Shown: positions 49,858 to 60,117, counted from the first letter of the stretch. The stretch: 64,000 nucleotides of DNA from Thermoanaerobacter ethanolicus JW 200 (GCF_003722315.1 NZ_CP033580.1:2384501-2448500), one strand, 5' to 3'. Translations and numbers: made by a program. Notes: a model not told the origin generated them from the sequence alone.

Positions 49858-51078
49858 TTACTTTTTAATCAATTGAAGCAATGTTTTAGCCATTGCTTCG
49901 GCAAATTCAGGATCATTAATGTGGCAATTCATTTCTCTAATCTCGACATGCGGTTTTAAGTGTTCTTTAATAGATTCAAACAATGCAGCATCTGCTTCCG
50001 GATCATAAAAAGGCATACCTTCTCGATCAATAGCAGAAACTCCTTTCAGTGGAATAAATAATACTACTGGCCCTTTAGCTTTATTGAGTTTTTCGGCTAT
50101 AATTTCTCCTAATTTGCGATTTTCTTCTACGGTAGTTCTCATCAATGTTACAGTAGGATTATGTTTATATAATTTCCTCGACCTAAATTTCTCTGGTACT
50201 GTATCCATTGGTCCAAAATTAACCATATCCAATGCTCCTACAGACACTACTTGAGGTATACCTGCTTTCCCTGCAGCATCTAGCCTGGTTGGGCCTGCAG
50301 AAAGTACGCCTCCAACAAGTTCGTCACACCATTCTGTTGTAGTAATATCAGCCACAGCGTTAATAAAGCCGCTTTCAATTAAACTTTCCATAGCCATTCC
50401 GCCTGTTCCTGTTGCATGAAAAACCAGCACTTCGCAGCCGTTTTCTTCAAGAATAGAGCGTACTCTTTCTACACAAGGAGTAGTTACTCCAAACATAGTA
50501 GCACCAATAAGAGGTTTTTCACCAGAAGCTTTACTTTTCTTAGGTAATTCAACCTCTACCATCCCACAAATAGCACCTGCAGCATTTGTCAAAATAGAAG
50601 CTGATAATCTGTTTATTCCAGAAATATCTACTACCGAATACATCATTGAGATATCTTTGACACCAACATATGGCTTTGTATCGCCAGACGCCATTGTTGA
50701 CACCATTACTTTGGGAATTCCCACTGGCAGTGTCCTCATAGCGGCTGTTGCTAATGCAGTGCCTCCAGAACCACCTAAGCTGATAATTCCGTCTAGCTTG
50801 CCCTCTTTATAAAGTTCTTGGACAATTGCAGAGGCACCTTTAGACATTATGTCTATAGCAAATCCCCTATCTTTTTTTGAAACTAGCTCCTCAATTGTAG
50901 AGCCACCCTTGAAAGCCACTTCTTTTCGAGAAATATCTGGCTGTATTAGTGGCGAGCCCATAATTCCTGCATCGATTAATATAGTTTGATGGCCACGTTT
51001 CTCGATTATTTCTTTAATGTACGCAAATTCTCGTCCTTTAGTATCAAAGGTTCCAAGTAATACGATTGTTTTCGACAC
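49858..51078 (-). CDS. UPF0261 / Tm-1-like ATP-binding domain protein
   Basis: 406 residues. VLLGTFDTKGREFAYIKEII at the N-terminus and the Gly-rich GIISLGGSGGTALATAAMR near residue 100 mark UPF0261, with a C-terminal segment LFIPLKGVSAIDREGMPFYD. Structures of the Tm-1 homologue show ATP binding in this fold. The next gene starts 17 bases after it, so the two are one operon. A -24/-12 promoter lies about 50-65 bases upstream. Substrate unknown. Confidence 0.85.
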   Translation of the reverse strand: MSKTIVLLGTFDTKGREFAYIKEIIEKRGHQTILIDAGIMGSPLIQPDISRKEVAFKGGSTIEELVSKKDRGFAIDIMSKGASAIVQELYKEGKLDGIISLGGSGGTALATAAMRTLPVGIPKVMVSTMASGDTKPYVGVKDISMMYSVVDISGINRLSASILTNAAGAICGMVEVELPKKSKASGEKPLIGATMFGVTTPCVERVRSILEENGCEVLVFHATGTGGMAMESLIESGFINAVADITTTEWCDELVGGVLSAGPTRLDAAGKAGIPQVVSVGALDMVNFGPMDTVPEKFRSRKLYKHNPTVTLMRTTVEENRKLGEIIAEKLNKAKGPVVLFIPLKGVSAIDREGMPFYDPEADAALFESIKEHLKPHVEIREMNCHINDPEFAEAMAKTLLQLIKK

Positions 51079-51126
51079 TATTGCACCTCCTTCCTTGTTT
51101 TGTTTATCGTTTACTCTAAATTATTA

Positions 51127-51142
51127 TGCAAAATCAATGCCA
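51127..51142 (-). promoter_or_regulatory. Sigma-54 (-24/-12) promoter of the UPF0261 operon
   Basis: On the minus strand TTGGCATTGATTTTGCAT matches TGGCAC-N5-TTGCW, with GG and GC in the required phase (10 bases between). It is 50-65 bases before the start at 51078 and next to a sigma-54 activator gene. Confidence 0.8.
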
Positions 51143-51191
51143 ATATTCTTAAGCCATTTTTTCTTTACTTTAATGAGTGGTACTATAAAAC

Positions 51192-51236
51192 AAGGGGTAA
51201 CACTTTGTTTCTTTAAGTAACAATGTGTTACCCCTT
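51192..51236. promoter_or_regulatory. Palindromic upstream activating site
   Basis: AAGGGGTAACAC (51192-51203) and GTGTTACCCCTT (51225-51236) are exact complements 21 bp apart, about 60-95 bases upstream of the -24/-12 promoter. Its place fits an enhancer for the adjacent activator; it could also act as that gene's terminator. Confidence 0.65.
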
Positions 51237-51264
51237 ACAAAATTCCTAATATACACTTAAAAGA

Positions 51265-53115
51265 TTATTTAAGTCCAAGTTCCTTTAATTTTTTGTAAAG
51301 TGTTTTTCGACTTATCTTTAATTCTTGTGCAGTTTTTGTAATATTCCACCGGTTTTTTGCCAAAAGTTTTTGATAAAATTCTTTATTATTGGTATCTTGA
51401 ATCTCAGGTTTATGATTTTCTAACTCAGCAATTTCCGGCATCCTATCTAATGCTGTATTAGAATATTTTTGTAAATATAATGGTAAATCTTTTAATTCGA
51501 TACTCCTTTTATTACTCAACACAGCTGCATGTTCTAGTACATTTTTAAGTTCTCTAACATTACCTGGCCAGTCATATTCAAGTAAAACTTGAAAAGCACT
51601 CGGAGATATTCGTTCGATATCGAATCCAAATTTTTCATTTATATTTTTAACAAAATAGCTTACTAATGCAGGAATATCATCTTTTCTTTCTCTCAAAGGA
51701 GGCACGCGAATTTCTACAACATTTAATCTATAGTACAAATCCTCTCTAAATTTTTTCTCTTCAATAGTTTTTTGTAAGTCCCTATTAGTAGCAGAAATAA
51801 TCCTCACGTCTGAATGAATAGTTTTAAGTCCTCCAATTCTTTCAAATTCTTTTTCTTGAATAACCCTCAATAATTTTGCTTGCAAAGGGAGTTCCATTTC
51901 TCCAATTTCATCTAAAAAAAGTGTCCCATCTTGCGCCAATTCAAAACGCCCCAATTTCCTTTGCAATGCCCCGGTAAAAGCACCTTTTTCATACCCAAAT
52001 AATTCGCTTTCTAAAAGTGTCAATGGCAGCGTAGCACAATTAACGGTAATAAAAGGTCCATTTCTTCTATTGCTATGTAAGTGAATTGCTCTGGCAACAA
52101 GGTCTTTCCCTGTCCCAGTTTCACCAGTAATTAAAACATTCACATCTGTTTCTGCTACTTTTACTATAAGGTCATAAAGCTCTTGCATAACCTTAGAATT
52201 ACCGATAATTTTATCAAAACCTTGTTTTTTGGCTAATTCTTGTTTTAAATAAATATTTTCTTTTTGAAGCATGTAAATGCTTTTGAATCTAGAAGTAGTT
52301 TCTGAAATGCTGCTTTCAACAGGAATTCTTTCTATGGCAGAGCCTCCAATATATCCTTGAGCATCTGTAGTTTCTACTATATATTGAAAATCATTAGGAT
52401 ATGTAATTGGTCCTCCATATACCAGTTTAATGATATCTGGTTTTATACGACTTGCAGCAGAAAAAATTTGTTGAGCTTTTTCGGCTGCTTGTTGTAAAGT
52501 AAATCCGTATTTAATTCCACTTTTCCCACCCACAGTAAATCCAAAATTTATACATAGGATATCAACATCAACTTTAGCCATGGCTTCAGCATCTTGTACA
52601 TCATGTACATAAGCTATAGTAACTAATCCTGCTCTGGAAGCCTCTCTCATAAAATTTACTTCATTTTCAAATCCTAAACCTGTTTCTTCTAAATATTGTC
52701 GATATTGTCCATCGATGAGACATACAGTGGGATAATTAATAACTCCTGTAAAACCAATTCTTTTAATTCTAGTAAAAAAATAGTCATAGTTTAACAATGG
52801 ATCAGTAGCACAAACTCCAAATATTACGGGAATTTTTTTAACTCTGGGTATTATCTCTGTTTCACCTGTGTTCATTACCATTTCATTTGAAGATTTAAAA
52901 GGCAAGTACGAGGCAATGGAAGGTATACCAGCACTTCGAAATATGCCTGCATTCAATATAAGAATAAAATCCGCTCCTCCTTCCTCTGCATACCTTGCTG
53001 CTGAGCCGGACCCTACAGCAACTCCAACAATCGCTTTTCCTTTTGAAATATTTTCTTTTAAACGTTTTAAAATTTCATCTCTTCGCATATTAGATTCTGT
53101 TGAACTCCTATTCAT
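51265..53115 (-). CDS. Sigma-54-dependent activator with an N-terminal TIM-barrel sensor domain
   Basis: 616 residues. Residues about 10-275 form a TIM-barrel domain homologous to the protein at 49007 ([40 protein letters not shown]). The AAA+ domain has Walker [22 protein letters not shown] (contacts sigma-54) and LFLDEIGEM. The C-terminal Fis-type helix-turn-helix ends [20 protein letters not shown]. It should sense the ligand of the barrel family and activate the UPF0261-barrel operon, which starts 187 bases downstream. RBS AAGGGGGTGAGAC. Confidence 0.92.
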   Translation of the reverse strand: MNRSSTESNMRRDEILKRLKENISKGKAIVGVAVGSGSAARYAEEGGADFILILNAGIFRSAGIPSIASYLPFKSSNEMVMNTGETEIIPRVKKIPVIFGVCATDPLLNYDYFFTRIKRIGFTGVINYPTVCLIDGQYRQYLEETGLGFENEVNFMREASRAGLVTIAYVHDVQDAEAMAKVDVDILCINFGFTVGGKSGIKYGFTLQQAAEKAQQIFSAASRIKPDIIKLVYGGPITYPNDFQYIVETTDAQGYIGGSAIERIPVESSISETTSRFKSIYMLQKENIYLKQELAKKQGFDKIIGNSKVMQELYDLIVKVAETDVNVLITGETGTGKDLVARAIHLHSNRRNGPFITVNCATLPLTLLESELFGYEKGAFTGALQRKLGRFELAQDGTLFLDEIGEMELPLQAKLLRVIQEKEFERIGGLKTIHSDVRIISATNRDLQKTIEEKKFREDLYYRLNVVEIRVPPLRERKDDIPALVSYFVKNINEKFGFDIERISPSAFQVLLEYDWPGNVRELKNVLEHAAVLSNKRSIELKDLPLYLQKYSNTALDRMPEIAELENHKPEIQDTNNKEFYQKLLAKNRWNITKTAQELKISRKTLYKKLKELGLK

Positions 53116-53392
53116 TTTGTCTCACCCCCTTTTTAAAAAGTCTCCATCTTTTTACTATCCGCGTTCTTTATTATTCTTTTATAGTTTTATTATACTATAA
53201 ATTACCATATTGTTATATAAAAAATATTTACGCATTTGAAAGTTTAAAAAATTTTATTTTTTAATAGAAATCAACCAAACACCCCATAATTAAAAAATTT
53301 TAGTAATTTAAAAATTTTAACCTTGAATAACAAATTTTTAGGTAGTATAATGGTCTAAAATTCACTCTAAAATGAAAAGGGGGATTGAGAAT

Positions 53393-54292
53393 ATGATACA
53401 CAAATTATCTAAAGAAAATCATATATTTAGTTTTTCCAAAGATAATAAACCTGTACTTTTTGTAAAAAGCGGAGACGAAATAGAAATTGAGACTTTGGAT
53501 TGCTTTTCAAATCAAATCCAAACAAATGAGGATAAATTAGAACAAATGGATTGGAACAAAGTAAACCCTGCAACAGGCCCTATTTATGTTGAAGGTGCTA
53601 AAGAAGGAGATGTTTTGGAAGTCACAATTAAAAATATTGAAATAGCTGATAAAGGTGTAGTGGCAACAGGCAAAGACCTAGGAGTATTGGGTGATTTAAT
53701 GGATGAACTGTATTCCCGAGTGGTTAATATAAAAGATGGGAAAATTATTTTTGATGAAAAAATTTTTATTCCAATTAAACCTATGATAGGAGTAATTGGC
53801 GTTTCACCAAAGAATGGTAATATAAACTGTGGAACACCTGGTTCTCATGGTGGAAATATGGACACTGCACTTATCGGTGAAGGTTCAAAACTTTTTTTGC
53901 CAGTATTTGTAGATGGTGCTTTGTTAGCTTTGGGAGATTTACACGCTGTAATGGGAGATGGAGAAGTAGGTGTATCAGGCGTAGAAGTAGCAGGCTCAGT
54001 TACAGTAGAAGTTAGAGTTGTAAAAAATTTAAAACTTGTAAATCCTCTCGTAAAAACACCAGAGGTAACAGCAACAATAGCATCAGATGAATCTTTGGAT
54101 AAAGCAGTAAAAATAGCAGTTCACGATATGGCAAACTTATTTCAAAGTTTTACCAACTTATCAATAGAGGAGATAGCTACACTTTTTAGCATAGCAGGAA
54201 ATGTACAGATTTCACAAGTAGTAGATCCACTTAAAACTGCACGCTTTAGTTTGCCAAACTGGGTATTGGATAGCTATAACATAGTGTTCTAA
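53393..54292 (+). CDS. Acetamidase/formamidase family protein
   Basis: 299 residues from ATG 53393 (GGGGG upstream; a Met 7 codons earlier overlaps that site). Signatures: NPATGPIYVEGAKEGDVLEV near residue 59, GVIGVSPKNG and CGTPGSHGGNMDTALIGEGS, then LGDLHAVMGDGEVGVSGVEV, the metal-site region of the FmdA/AmdA fold. Hydrolyses short amides or related compounds. Divergent from the sigma-54 regulator and coupled with an APC permease 13 bases downstream, which probably imports the substrate. Confidence 0.9.
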   Translation: MIHKLSKENHIFSFSKDNKPVLFVKSGDEIEIETLDCFSNQIQTNEDKLEQMDWNKVNPATGPIYVEGAKEGDVLEVTIKNIEIADKGVVATGKDLGVLGDLMDELYSRVVNIKDGKIIFDEKIFIPIKPMIGVIGVSPKNGNINCGTPGSHGGNMDTALIGEGSKLFLPVFVDGALLALGDLHAVMGDGEVGVSGVEVAGSVTVEVRVVKNLKLVNPLVKTPEVTATIASDESLDKAVKIAVHDMANLFQSFTNLSIEEIATLFSIAGNVQISQVVDPLKTARFSLPNWVLDSYNIVF

Positions 54293-54305
54293 GGGAGGAA
54301 AAGCT

Positions 54306-55667
54306 ATGGAAAATAAGAATGATACATCATTAGAGAATTTTGGATATAAGCAAGAATTAAAAAGAGCTTTGACAATTTGGGACTTAATAATATATGGGCT
54401 CATCTTTATGGTTCCTATTGCGCCATTTGGTATTTATGGGTTTGTCGCTGATATATCAAAAGGAATGGTTGCGCTTGCCTACGCAATTGGAATAGTAGGA
54501 ATGATATTTACTGCTTTTAGTTATGCATCAATGTCTGAAGCTTTTCCGATTGCTGGTTCTGTTTATTCATACGCAACTAAAGGTTTGAATAAAGTTATAG
54601 GATTCTTTACTGGCTGGGTCATTTTGCTAGATTATTTATTAGTTCCTGCTCTTCTTTACGTTGTCAGTGCAGCTGCTTTAAATGGTATATTTCCAGCTAT
54701 TCCTGTAATAGTGTGGGCATTAGCATTCATTTTAATAAATACAATAATTAACATTGTAGGAATCGAAATTACAGCTAAGTTTAATAAAATTGTACTAATA
54801 CTTGAACTTATAGTTTTAGCGGTTTTTATAGGAGTTGGTGCTTTTGCAATTTCTCATGGTATAGATGGAGCAAAATTTTCATTTAAAGCTTTTTATGACC
54901 CGCAAAATTTTAGCTTAGGTCTTGTAATGAGTGCTGTTTCTATAGCAGTTTTAAGTTTTCTTGGTTTTGACGGTATAAGTACCCTTGCTGAAGAAACAAT
55001 AGGTGGTAAAAAAACTGTAGGAAGAGCAACTGTACTTGCACTTTTATTCGCTGGCATATTGTTTATACTTCAAACATGGGTAGCATCAATGGTATGGCCT
55101 GATTACAAAGCTTTTTCCAATCTAGACGTAGCTTTTTATGAAGTTGCTAATCGTGCAGGAGGAAAATGGCTCATGCTTACTACTTCTTTGGCAACAGCTT
55201 TCGCTTGGGGAATAGCAAACTCATTGGCAGCTCAAGCTGCTGTTTCAAGGGTATTATTCAGTATGGCAAGAGACCAAAACTTACCCCAATTTCTTTCAAA
55301 GGTTCATCCAAAATATAAAACTCCTTATATAGCAACTATTTTTATCGCTATACTTTCAGCTGTCCTCGTAGCAATCTATAGTGACAGGATAGCTGATCTT
55401 ACATCTGTTATAAACTTTGGAGCTTTAACTTCGTTTTTAGTTCTCCACATCACCGTTATAACATATTTTATGATAAAAAATCATTCTAGCAATATATGGA
55501 AACACTTAATATCTCCAATTTTAGGCTTTCTAGTTATCTTCTATGTATGGATAAGCCTTAATGTACATGCCAAAATCCTTGGCGCTGCATGGACTTTGAT
55601 AGGAATAATTTACTACATCATATTAAAATTTATATTAAAACGTAAGCCAGAAGAACTTAATGTATAA
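54306..55667 (+). CDS. APC-family amino acid/amine permease
   Basis: 453 residues with about twelve hydrophobic helices. APC features: IWDLIIYGLIFMVPIAPFGI, AFPIAGSVYSYATKGLNKVI and FLGFDGISTLAEETIGGKK. Ribosome site AAGGGAGGAAAAGCT. It lies directly after the acetamidase/formamidase gene and ahead of a terminator, so the two form an operon. Substrate could be an amide, amine or amino acid. Confidence 0.9.
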   Translation: MENKNDTSLENFGYKQELKRALTIWDLIIYGLIFMVPIAPFGIYGFVADISKGMVALAYAIGIVGMIFTAFSYASMSEAFPIAGSVYSYATKGLNKVIGFFTGWVILLDYLLVPALLYVVSAAALNGIFPAIPVIVWALAFILINTIINIVGIEITAKFNKIVLILELIVLAVFIGVGAFAISHGIDGAKFSFKAFYDPQNFSLGLVMSAVSIAVLSFLGFDGISTLAEETIGGKKTVGRATVLALLFAGILFILQTWVASMVWPDYKAFSNLDVAFYEVANRAGGKWLMLTTSLATAFAWGIANSLAAQAAVSRVLFSMARDQNLPQFLSKVHPKYKTPYIATIFIAILSAVLVAIYSDRIADLTSVINFGALTSFLVLHITVITYFMIKNHSSNIWKHLISPILGFLVIFYVWISLNVHAKILGAAWTLIGIIYYIILKFILKRKPEELNV

Positions 55668-55693
55668 AATATTTCTTTAACGTTTAAGTTGTA

Positions 55694-55731
55694 ACCCCAC
55701 TTTATAATTAATACAAAAAGTGGGGTATTTT
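55694..55731 (+). terminator. Terminator after the APC permease
   Basis: ACCCCACTTT (55694-55703) and AAAGTGGGGT (55717-55726) form a stem followed by ATTTTGC. Confidence 0.85.
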
Positions 55732-55944
55732 GCATTCGCTTTTCTTATGCCCATTCAAAAATCTTTTTGATCTTCTCGAGTAACTTCATATACTCCTTTT
55801 CCCTGCTTAATCACCTACTTAAATTTTGTACTATCAATTAAAATTAACGCTACATCATTAAAATCTATTTAGAACAAAAGGAGTATATCACATGGAGAAC
55901 TTGAATATAAAAAAGTTAATCTTGAACATAAGGAGACAAATATT

Positions 55945-56143
55945 ATGAATAAATGTTTTAAGTGTGGTTGTGAAGAACTAATAAAAACAAAAGTCACTCT
56001 CAAAAAATTGCAAAATAAAACATCCTTTCTATAATATAGTTGCTCTCTGTTAAGCATGGAGGGTGAATACGAAATCTCTGTGTATGCATTTGAAAGTTTA
56101 AATATATATTTAAAAACAATAGACAAGAAAAAAACAATATGAT
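55945..56143 (+). pseudogene. Possible decayed zinc-finger protein
   Basis: ATG 55945, preceded by ATAAGGAGACAAATATT, reads MNKCFKCGCEELIKTKVTLK, then stops at 56034. A second frame gives EGEYEISVYAFESLNIYLK up to 56143. Together they look like a small zinc-ribbon protein broken by a frameshift. The surrounding stretch 55732-56185 shows no other gene; one frame at about 55760-55870 on the minus strand has scattered stops. Confidence 0.3.
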
Positions 56144-56185
56144 AATCTATAAAAAGAAAGTAAAAATCAATTTGGAGGGCCTTAA

Positions 56186-57550
56186 ATGAGTAAAATTTTT
56201 GATATTGATAGAAATGATGAATGTATTTGTGGAAGTGGGAAAAAATATAAAAAATGCTGTCTTCCTAACATAGAAAAAATTGAAAAAAACCTCTTAAGAG
56301 AAATAGAAAAGGAAGATGTATTTTTACCTTATGATTATGAATTTATACGAATATTAAGTGTAATGTATGGAATTAAGCTGGATAATAAAAATGAGGCTGT
56401 AAATGTGGAAAAATTAAAAGTATTACTAATAGAATCATTGAGAGAAAGAAAACAACAACTGGAAGAACTTAATGAAGAAAATGAAGATGAAATAACCGAA
56501 GAGTTATTTAGAAAAATTGTAAGTATATTCAGAAAAAATGAAGGGTTGAAAGACTTAAGAGTCCCAGTTACTTTTATAATGAATCTAGATCTTGATAATG
56601 AAGAAGAAATGGAAAGAGTTTTAGATAAAATATCTAATACATCTTTTTTAGAAAACTATTTATTGAATTTAGCCTATTCTCTACGTACAGAAAAATTTAC
56701 CGAAGAAGAAATGAAGAATATCTTTATCTGGCTTTCGATAGCATTTATAGATAAAACTTATAAGATATTTACAACACCTATCTTAGAAGCAACGGAATTT
56801 GACCTTATAGATGGAGAAGATGAATTAGAAAAAGTTTTAAATGATGCAGAAAAATTACCTCAAGACTTAGTAAATAAGAAAGTGATGGAAATCTTCTACA
56901 AATATCCTATATTTGCCGAATATTTAAGTGCCAATATGTTTATGGAAATGGGAGATGATTTAAATTATATTTTAGACCCTGAAATGGAAATTGAAATACC
57001 ATTTTATGCATTTTATATTTTTTATTTAAAGTTCCTTACAAAAGCTGCTGAACTCTTTAAAAAGAAAAACACAGAACAACAAGAACTTTTTGATTCTATA
57101 TTTGACGAAGTGATAGATGAAATTTTTGATGAAGATATAGTTGCAGAAAAAGTGTATTCTTCTATATTAGGCAAAATAGTAGAAATAGAAAAAACTACAA
57201 AAAATAATGACCTCAAAGAAAAGCTTCAAAACATATTAGAATTTTTAGCTATACCAACAAATGCCCAGATTAGTTTAATAAAGATAAGATTCGTTATATC
57301 CCTATCTAAGTATGTTAATAATTTACCTCAAAGAATAGATGATAGCGATATGATTTTAGAAAATCTAGAACAGCTATTATCAAGAAAATTTTTTAATGAA
57401 TATATGTCCTATTTAGAGTCAAAGGATTTTGAAGAAGTACAATACTTAAAACAGCTTTACAATAAAATCGAAGAGCAAAAAGTGATTATATATGATAATA
57501 TGAATGCAATCGTAAATGCATTGGTCAATCGTACATTATTAACCACATAA
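56186..57550 (+). CDS. SEC-C metal-binding domain protein
   Basis: 454 residues. An N-terminal SEC-C motif DECICGSGKKYKKCC at residues 12-26 binds zinc; the rest is highly charged and helical (LNEENEDEITEELFRKIVSI) without a family I recognise. SEC-C modules are found at the SecA C-terminus and in many otherwise unrelated proteins, often as protein or nucleic-acid contact sites. RBS TTGGAGGGCCTTAA. Single gene with no close neighbours. Confidence 0.75.
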   Translation: MSKIFDIDRNDECICGSGKKYKKCCLPNIEKIEKNLLREIEKEDVFLPYDYEFIRILSVMYGIKLDNKNEAVNVEKLKVLLIESLRERKQQLEELNEENEDEITEELFRKIVSIFRKNEGLKDLRVPVTFIMNLDLDNEEEMERVLDKISNTSFLENYLLNLAYSLRTEKFTEEEMKNIFIWLSIAFIDKTYKIFTTPILEATEFDLIDGEDELEKVLNDAEKLPQDLVNKKVMEIFYKYPIFAEYLSANMFMEMGDDLNYILDPEMEIEIPFYAFYIFYLKFLTKAAELFKKKNTEQQELFDSIFDEVIDEIFDEDIVAEKVYSSILGKIVEIEKTTKNNDLKEKLQNILEFLAIPTNAQISLIKIRFVISLSKYVNNLPQRIDDSDMILENLEQLLSRKFFNEYMSYLESKDFEEVQYLKQLYNKIEEQKVIIYDNMNAIVNALVNRTLLTT

Positions 57551-57652
57551 TAAAAGTACAATTGCTTATATAGCAACTGGTGGGGATAGTTGATTATAGA
57601 GATATTGTCTTTTTAAGAAAAAGTGGTAAGCAAGTATAAATGACTATAAATA

Positions 57653-57726
57653 AATCGAGTAGGAGGCGGTGACTAACCGCCGTCCTCTCACACCACCGTA
57701 CGTACCGTTCGGTATACGGCGGTTCG
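57653..57726 (-). ncRNA. Group II intron 3'-end remnant (domains V-VI)
   Basis: The minus strand contains GAACCGCCGTATACCGAAC then GGTACGTACGGTGGTGTGAGA, a domain V-like hairpin, followed by GGACGGCGGTTAGTCACCGCC and TCCTACTCGATT, a domain VI-like hairpin and typical 3' end. No reverse transcriptase or 5' part is present. The stretch 57551-57890 holds nothing else I can support. Confidence 0.65.
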
Positions 57727-57890
57727 GTAAATAAATAAGTGAGATTACTTCCATTTTTATTTTTTATATTTTATTCGAAAGCATGTATAATTTTTAGTGG
57801 GGTATTTTAAAAATAGTTCTTTTAGTTCTTACATATGCCAAAAGCAACAACATAGAAATTGATAAATATATCAGTAGGATTGTCCTTAAT

Positions 57891-59189
57891 TTAAATAAAT
57901 GAATTTACAAATTGCCCTGATGGCAGCAACATTGACCAGATTAAAGAAGTATCCAACATTCCAAGTGAATTATAAAGCCCCATATAATTATTACCTATTG
58001 GCACCATTTCATTTGCATAGGCTGTGAGGGGACTCTCGGCTATTTGCTCGGCAAGTTGACCCACATTTACAGCTAAACCATTGTAACCAGCAAAAGCTGT
58101 TTGGACCGTATTAAAATTATTCTGCAGCGCACTGTTTAAGGTATTTTGATCGATAGAGAGAGTCATATCTGGATTTTGAATAATTCCGATCGCTTGCAAA
58201 TTTGCTGCTTGATATTCATAACTTTGCACAAGTTCCGAAGTAACAAGGGGGCTTATATATTGCTGGTTTTGATTTACATATGTTATCATTTTGTTGTATT
58301 CATTAACAAAATTATTGATACTGTTGCTTATAGCTTGTATATCATGTGTAACTGTAACAGTGACATTACTTGCCGTTTTATTAAATGTTATGGCTAAATT
58401 GTTATTGTCAAGATAAATAGTATTTGATTGAGAGGTATTACTCACACCATTAATAGTATAAGTTGCATTTGCTGCTGCCACTGATACTGTATTTGCACCG
58501 GTATAAGAAACTGCATTGCCAGTAACATCAGTCAATGTAAATGCATTATTTGTTCCAGTGCTATTTGCATTCAATACTAACTGGCTTGTACCAAGATACG
58601 GATCATTATTTACAATAGCTGTAATTCCCATATTAGCAGAGTTAATTGCTTGAGCCATATTATTTAAAACAGTTTGATTTGTATCACCTTGATTAACATT
58701 GAAGGATATATTATACTGCTTACCACCTACTTGTACAGTAAAGCTGTAAGTCCCAGGTGTAAGGCTTGTAATGCTGTTACTTGCTAAGCTCGTTCCAATA
58801 TTTTGTTGAGCCACAGCAAGCTGATTTACAGATACATTATAAGTAGAAGCAGTTGCACCCGCTTGAGCTGTTGCACTTATGGAATTTGGGTCACTGGATG
58901 TAGCAACCATCTGATTAAAGACACTATTTGGTGATGTAAGTTGAAGTTGGGCTGCTGTATCTGCTAGATTGTTCGCATAGCTATTTAACATTACAAGAAC
59001 ATTAGTTATTTGCGTTGGCAATTGTTGATTCTCATTATTTATATACATCGCTTGCTGTGCAATTTCAAATATATTACTTGGTGTAATATTTTGTATTGAA
59101 GTCAATGGATTAGTCATATTAAAAAGATAACTATACTCACTGTAATAAGGATACATATACCAATAATTTGTATCAATGAGGCTTGCCAT
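57891..59189 (-). CDS. FliD (flagellar cap)-like protein, orphan
   Basis: 432 residues. STYNVSVNQLAVAQQNIGTS near residue 112, just after SSDPNSISATAQAGA, is the FliD N-terminal signature. The middle is Asn/Thr/Ser-rich beta domain, and the helical C-terminal part (AISNSINNFVNEYNKMITYV) matches FliD_C. The N-terminus (YWYMYPYYSEYSYLF) is unlike normal FliD. No flagellin, fliS or other flagellar genes are nearby, so it may be a paralogous cap or an adhesin. Its Asn-rich composition differs from its neighbours. Confidence 0.65.
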   Translation of the reverse strand: MASLIDTNYWYMYPYYSEYSYLFNMTNPLTSIQNITPSNIFEIAQQAMYINNENQQLPTQITNVLVMLNSYANNLADTAAQLQLTSPNSVFNQMVATSSDPNSISATAQAGATASTYNVSVNQLAVAQQNIGTSLASNSITSLTPGTYSFTVQVGGKQYNISFNVNQGDTNQTVLNNMAQAINSANMGITAIVNNDPYLGTSQLVLNANSTGTNNAFTLTDVTGNAVSYTGANTVSVAAANATYTINGVSNTSQSNTIYLDNNNLAITFNKTASNVTVTVTHDIQAISNSINNFVNEYNKMITYVNQNQQYISPLVTSELVQSYEYQAANLQAIGIIQNPDMTLSIDQNTLNSALQNNFNTVQTAFAGYNGLAVNVGQLAEQIAESPLTAYANEMVPIGNNYMGLYNSLGMLDTSLIWSMLLPSGQFVNSFI

Positions 59190-59294
59190 ATTTCCACCCC
59201 CAATTCTCTTTTGTTTTTGTTTAATTTATTCATCGACAAAACTTGTAAAAACTTTAGATTAAATTTAGTATATGATTAAACCATATTTCAGCAT

Positions 59295-60023
59295 CTACTC
59301 CGTAGGTAAATATTTTTTCATCATAGAAGACATATCTTGAAAGCCATATCCACAAACGCCATTGCGAGGAGAATTTGCAATCCCATTCGCAATTTTCTCT
59401 ATCATTTCCTCATGATATAAATGTTGTTTTACACAATTTTCACACAAAAATTCTCCACATTCATAGCAAAAATATTCAGCTTTTTCCTGACAATTATCAC
59501 AATAGTAAATCGGGGCAATATTTTGTGCCAAAACAACTACTTTCTTTTTCTGTGGAAGTAATTGTCTTTTTAAAACTTTCAATTCCAAGTGCGTGGTTGA
59601 ACCAAAATCATACTCATAATCAAACTTCATGTTTTCCGTTATAACATTTGTTAATTTATAGTTCATACTTTTCGGTTTTGGTCCAAAAAAGAAAGGTTCA
59701 TCTAACCACCCTTTCGGATCTATATCATATATTTCACCATCAATTTTAAATTGGCTCAAATGTCCACAACACTCAAGCCAAAAATCACGCAAAAACTTGT
59801 CAATATCTCTTAAGGTAGCTTTTGTATCCACAGAAACATATAGCCAATAAAGTGATGAATCGTATTTAGGATATACGCTTAAAATAAAAACTTCCTTTTC
59901 TTTTATCCCTTCTTCATCTGACAGCTTTGAAAAATACTCTTTCATACTTTTACATGAAAGAATATGTCTCAACATTGAAGATTTTTCAAATTCTTTCATA
60001 CAAAAATAGCAAGTCCCTTTCAT
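59295..60023 (-). CDS. Plasmid pRiA4b ORF-3-like domain protein with zinc-finger motifs
   Basis: 242 residues. An N-terminal finger CYFCMKEF...LRHILSC, the ORF-3-like core (LRDIDKFLRDFWLECCGHLS; FDYEYDFGSTTHLELKVLKR), and a C-terminal CDNCQEKAEYFCYECGEFLC cluster. The YDFGS segment is diagnostic of the family, often found with IS or plasmid genes; function unknown. RBS AAAGGAAGAATTTTT. The N-terminus faces an efflux operon with no clear link. Confidence 0.75.
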   Translation of the reverse strand: MKGTCYFCMKEFEKSSMLRHILSCKSMKEYFSKLSDEEGIKEKEVFILSVYPKYDSSLYWLYVSVDTKATLRDIDKFLRDFWLECCGHLSQFKIDGEIYDIDPKGWLDEPFFFGPKPKSMNYKLTNVITENMKFDYEYDFGSTTHLELKVLKRQLLPQKKKVVVLAQNIAPIYYCDNCQEKAEYFCYECGEFLCENCVKQHLYHEEMIEKIANGIANSPRNGVCGYGFQDMSSMMKKYLPTE

Positions 60024-60117
60024 AAAAATTCTTCCTTTCCAAAAAAATTTTAAATACTTTTTGTTCTACGTTAATTTTACCATAAAAACTTTCTCCGTAA
60101 TAAATACTTTTTCAGGT

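Noticed and set aside
55760-55870. Transposase remnant on the minus strand
   Set aside because: A frame with scattered stops shows weak resemblance only; not enough to name a family.
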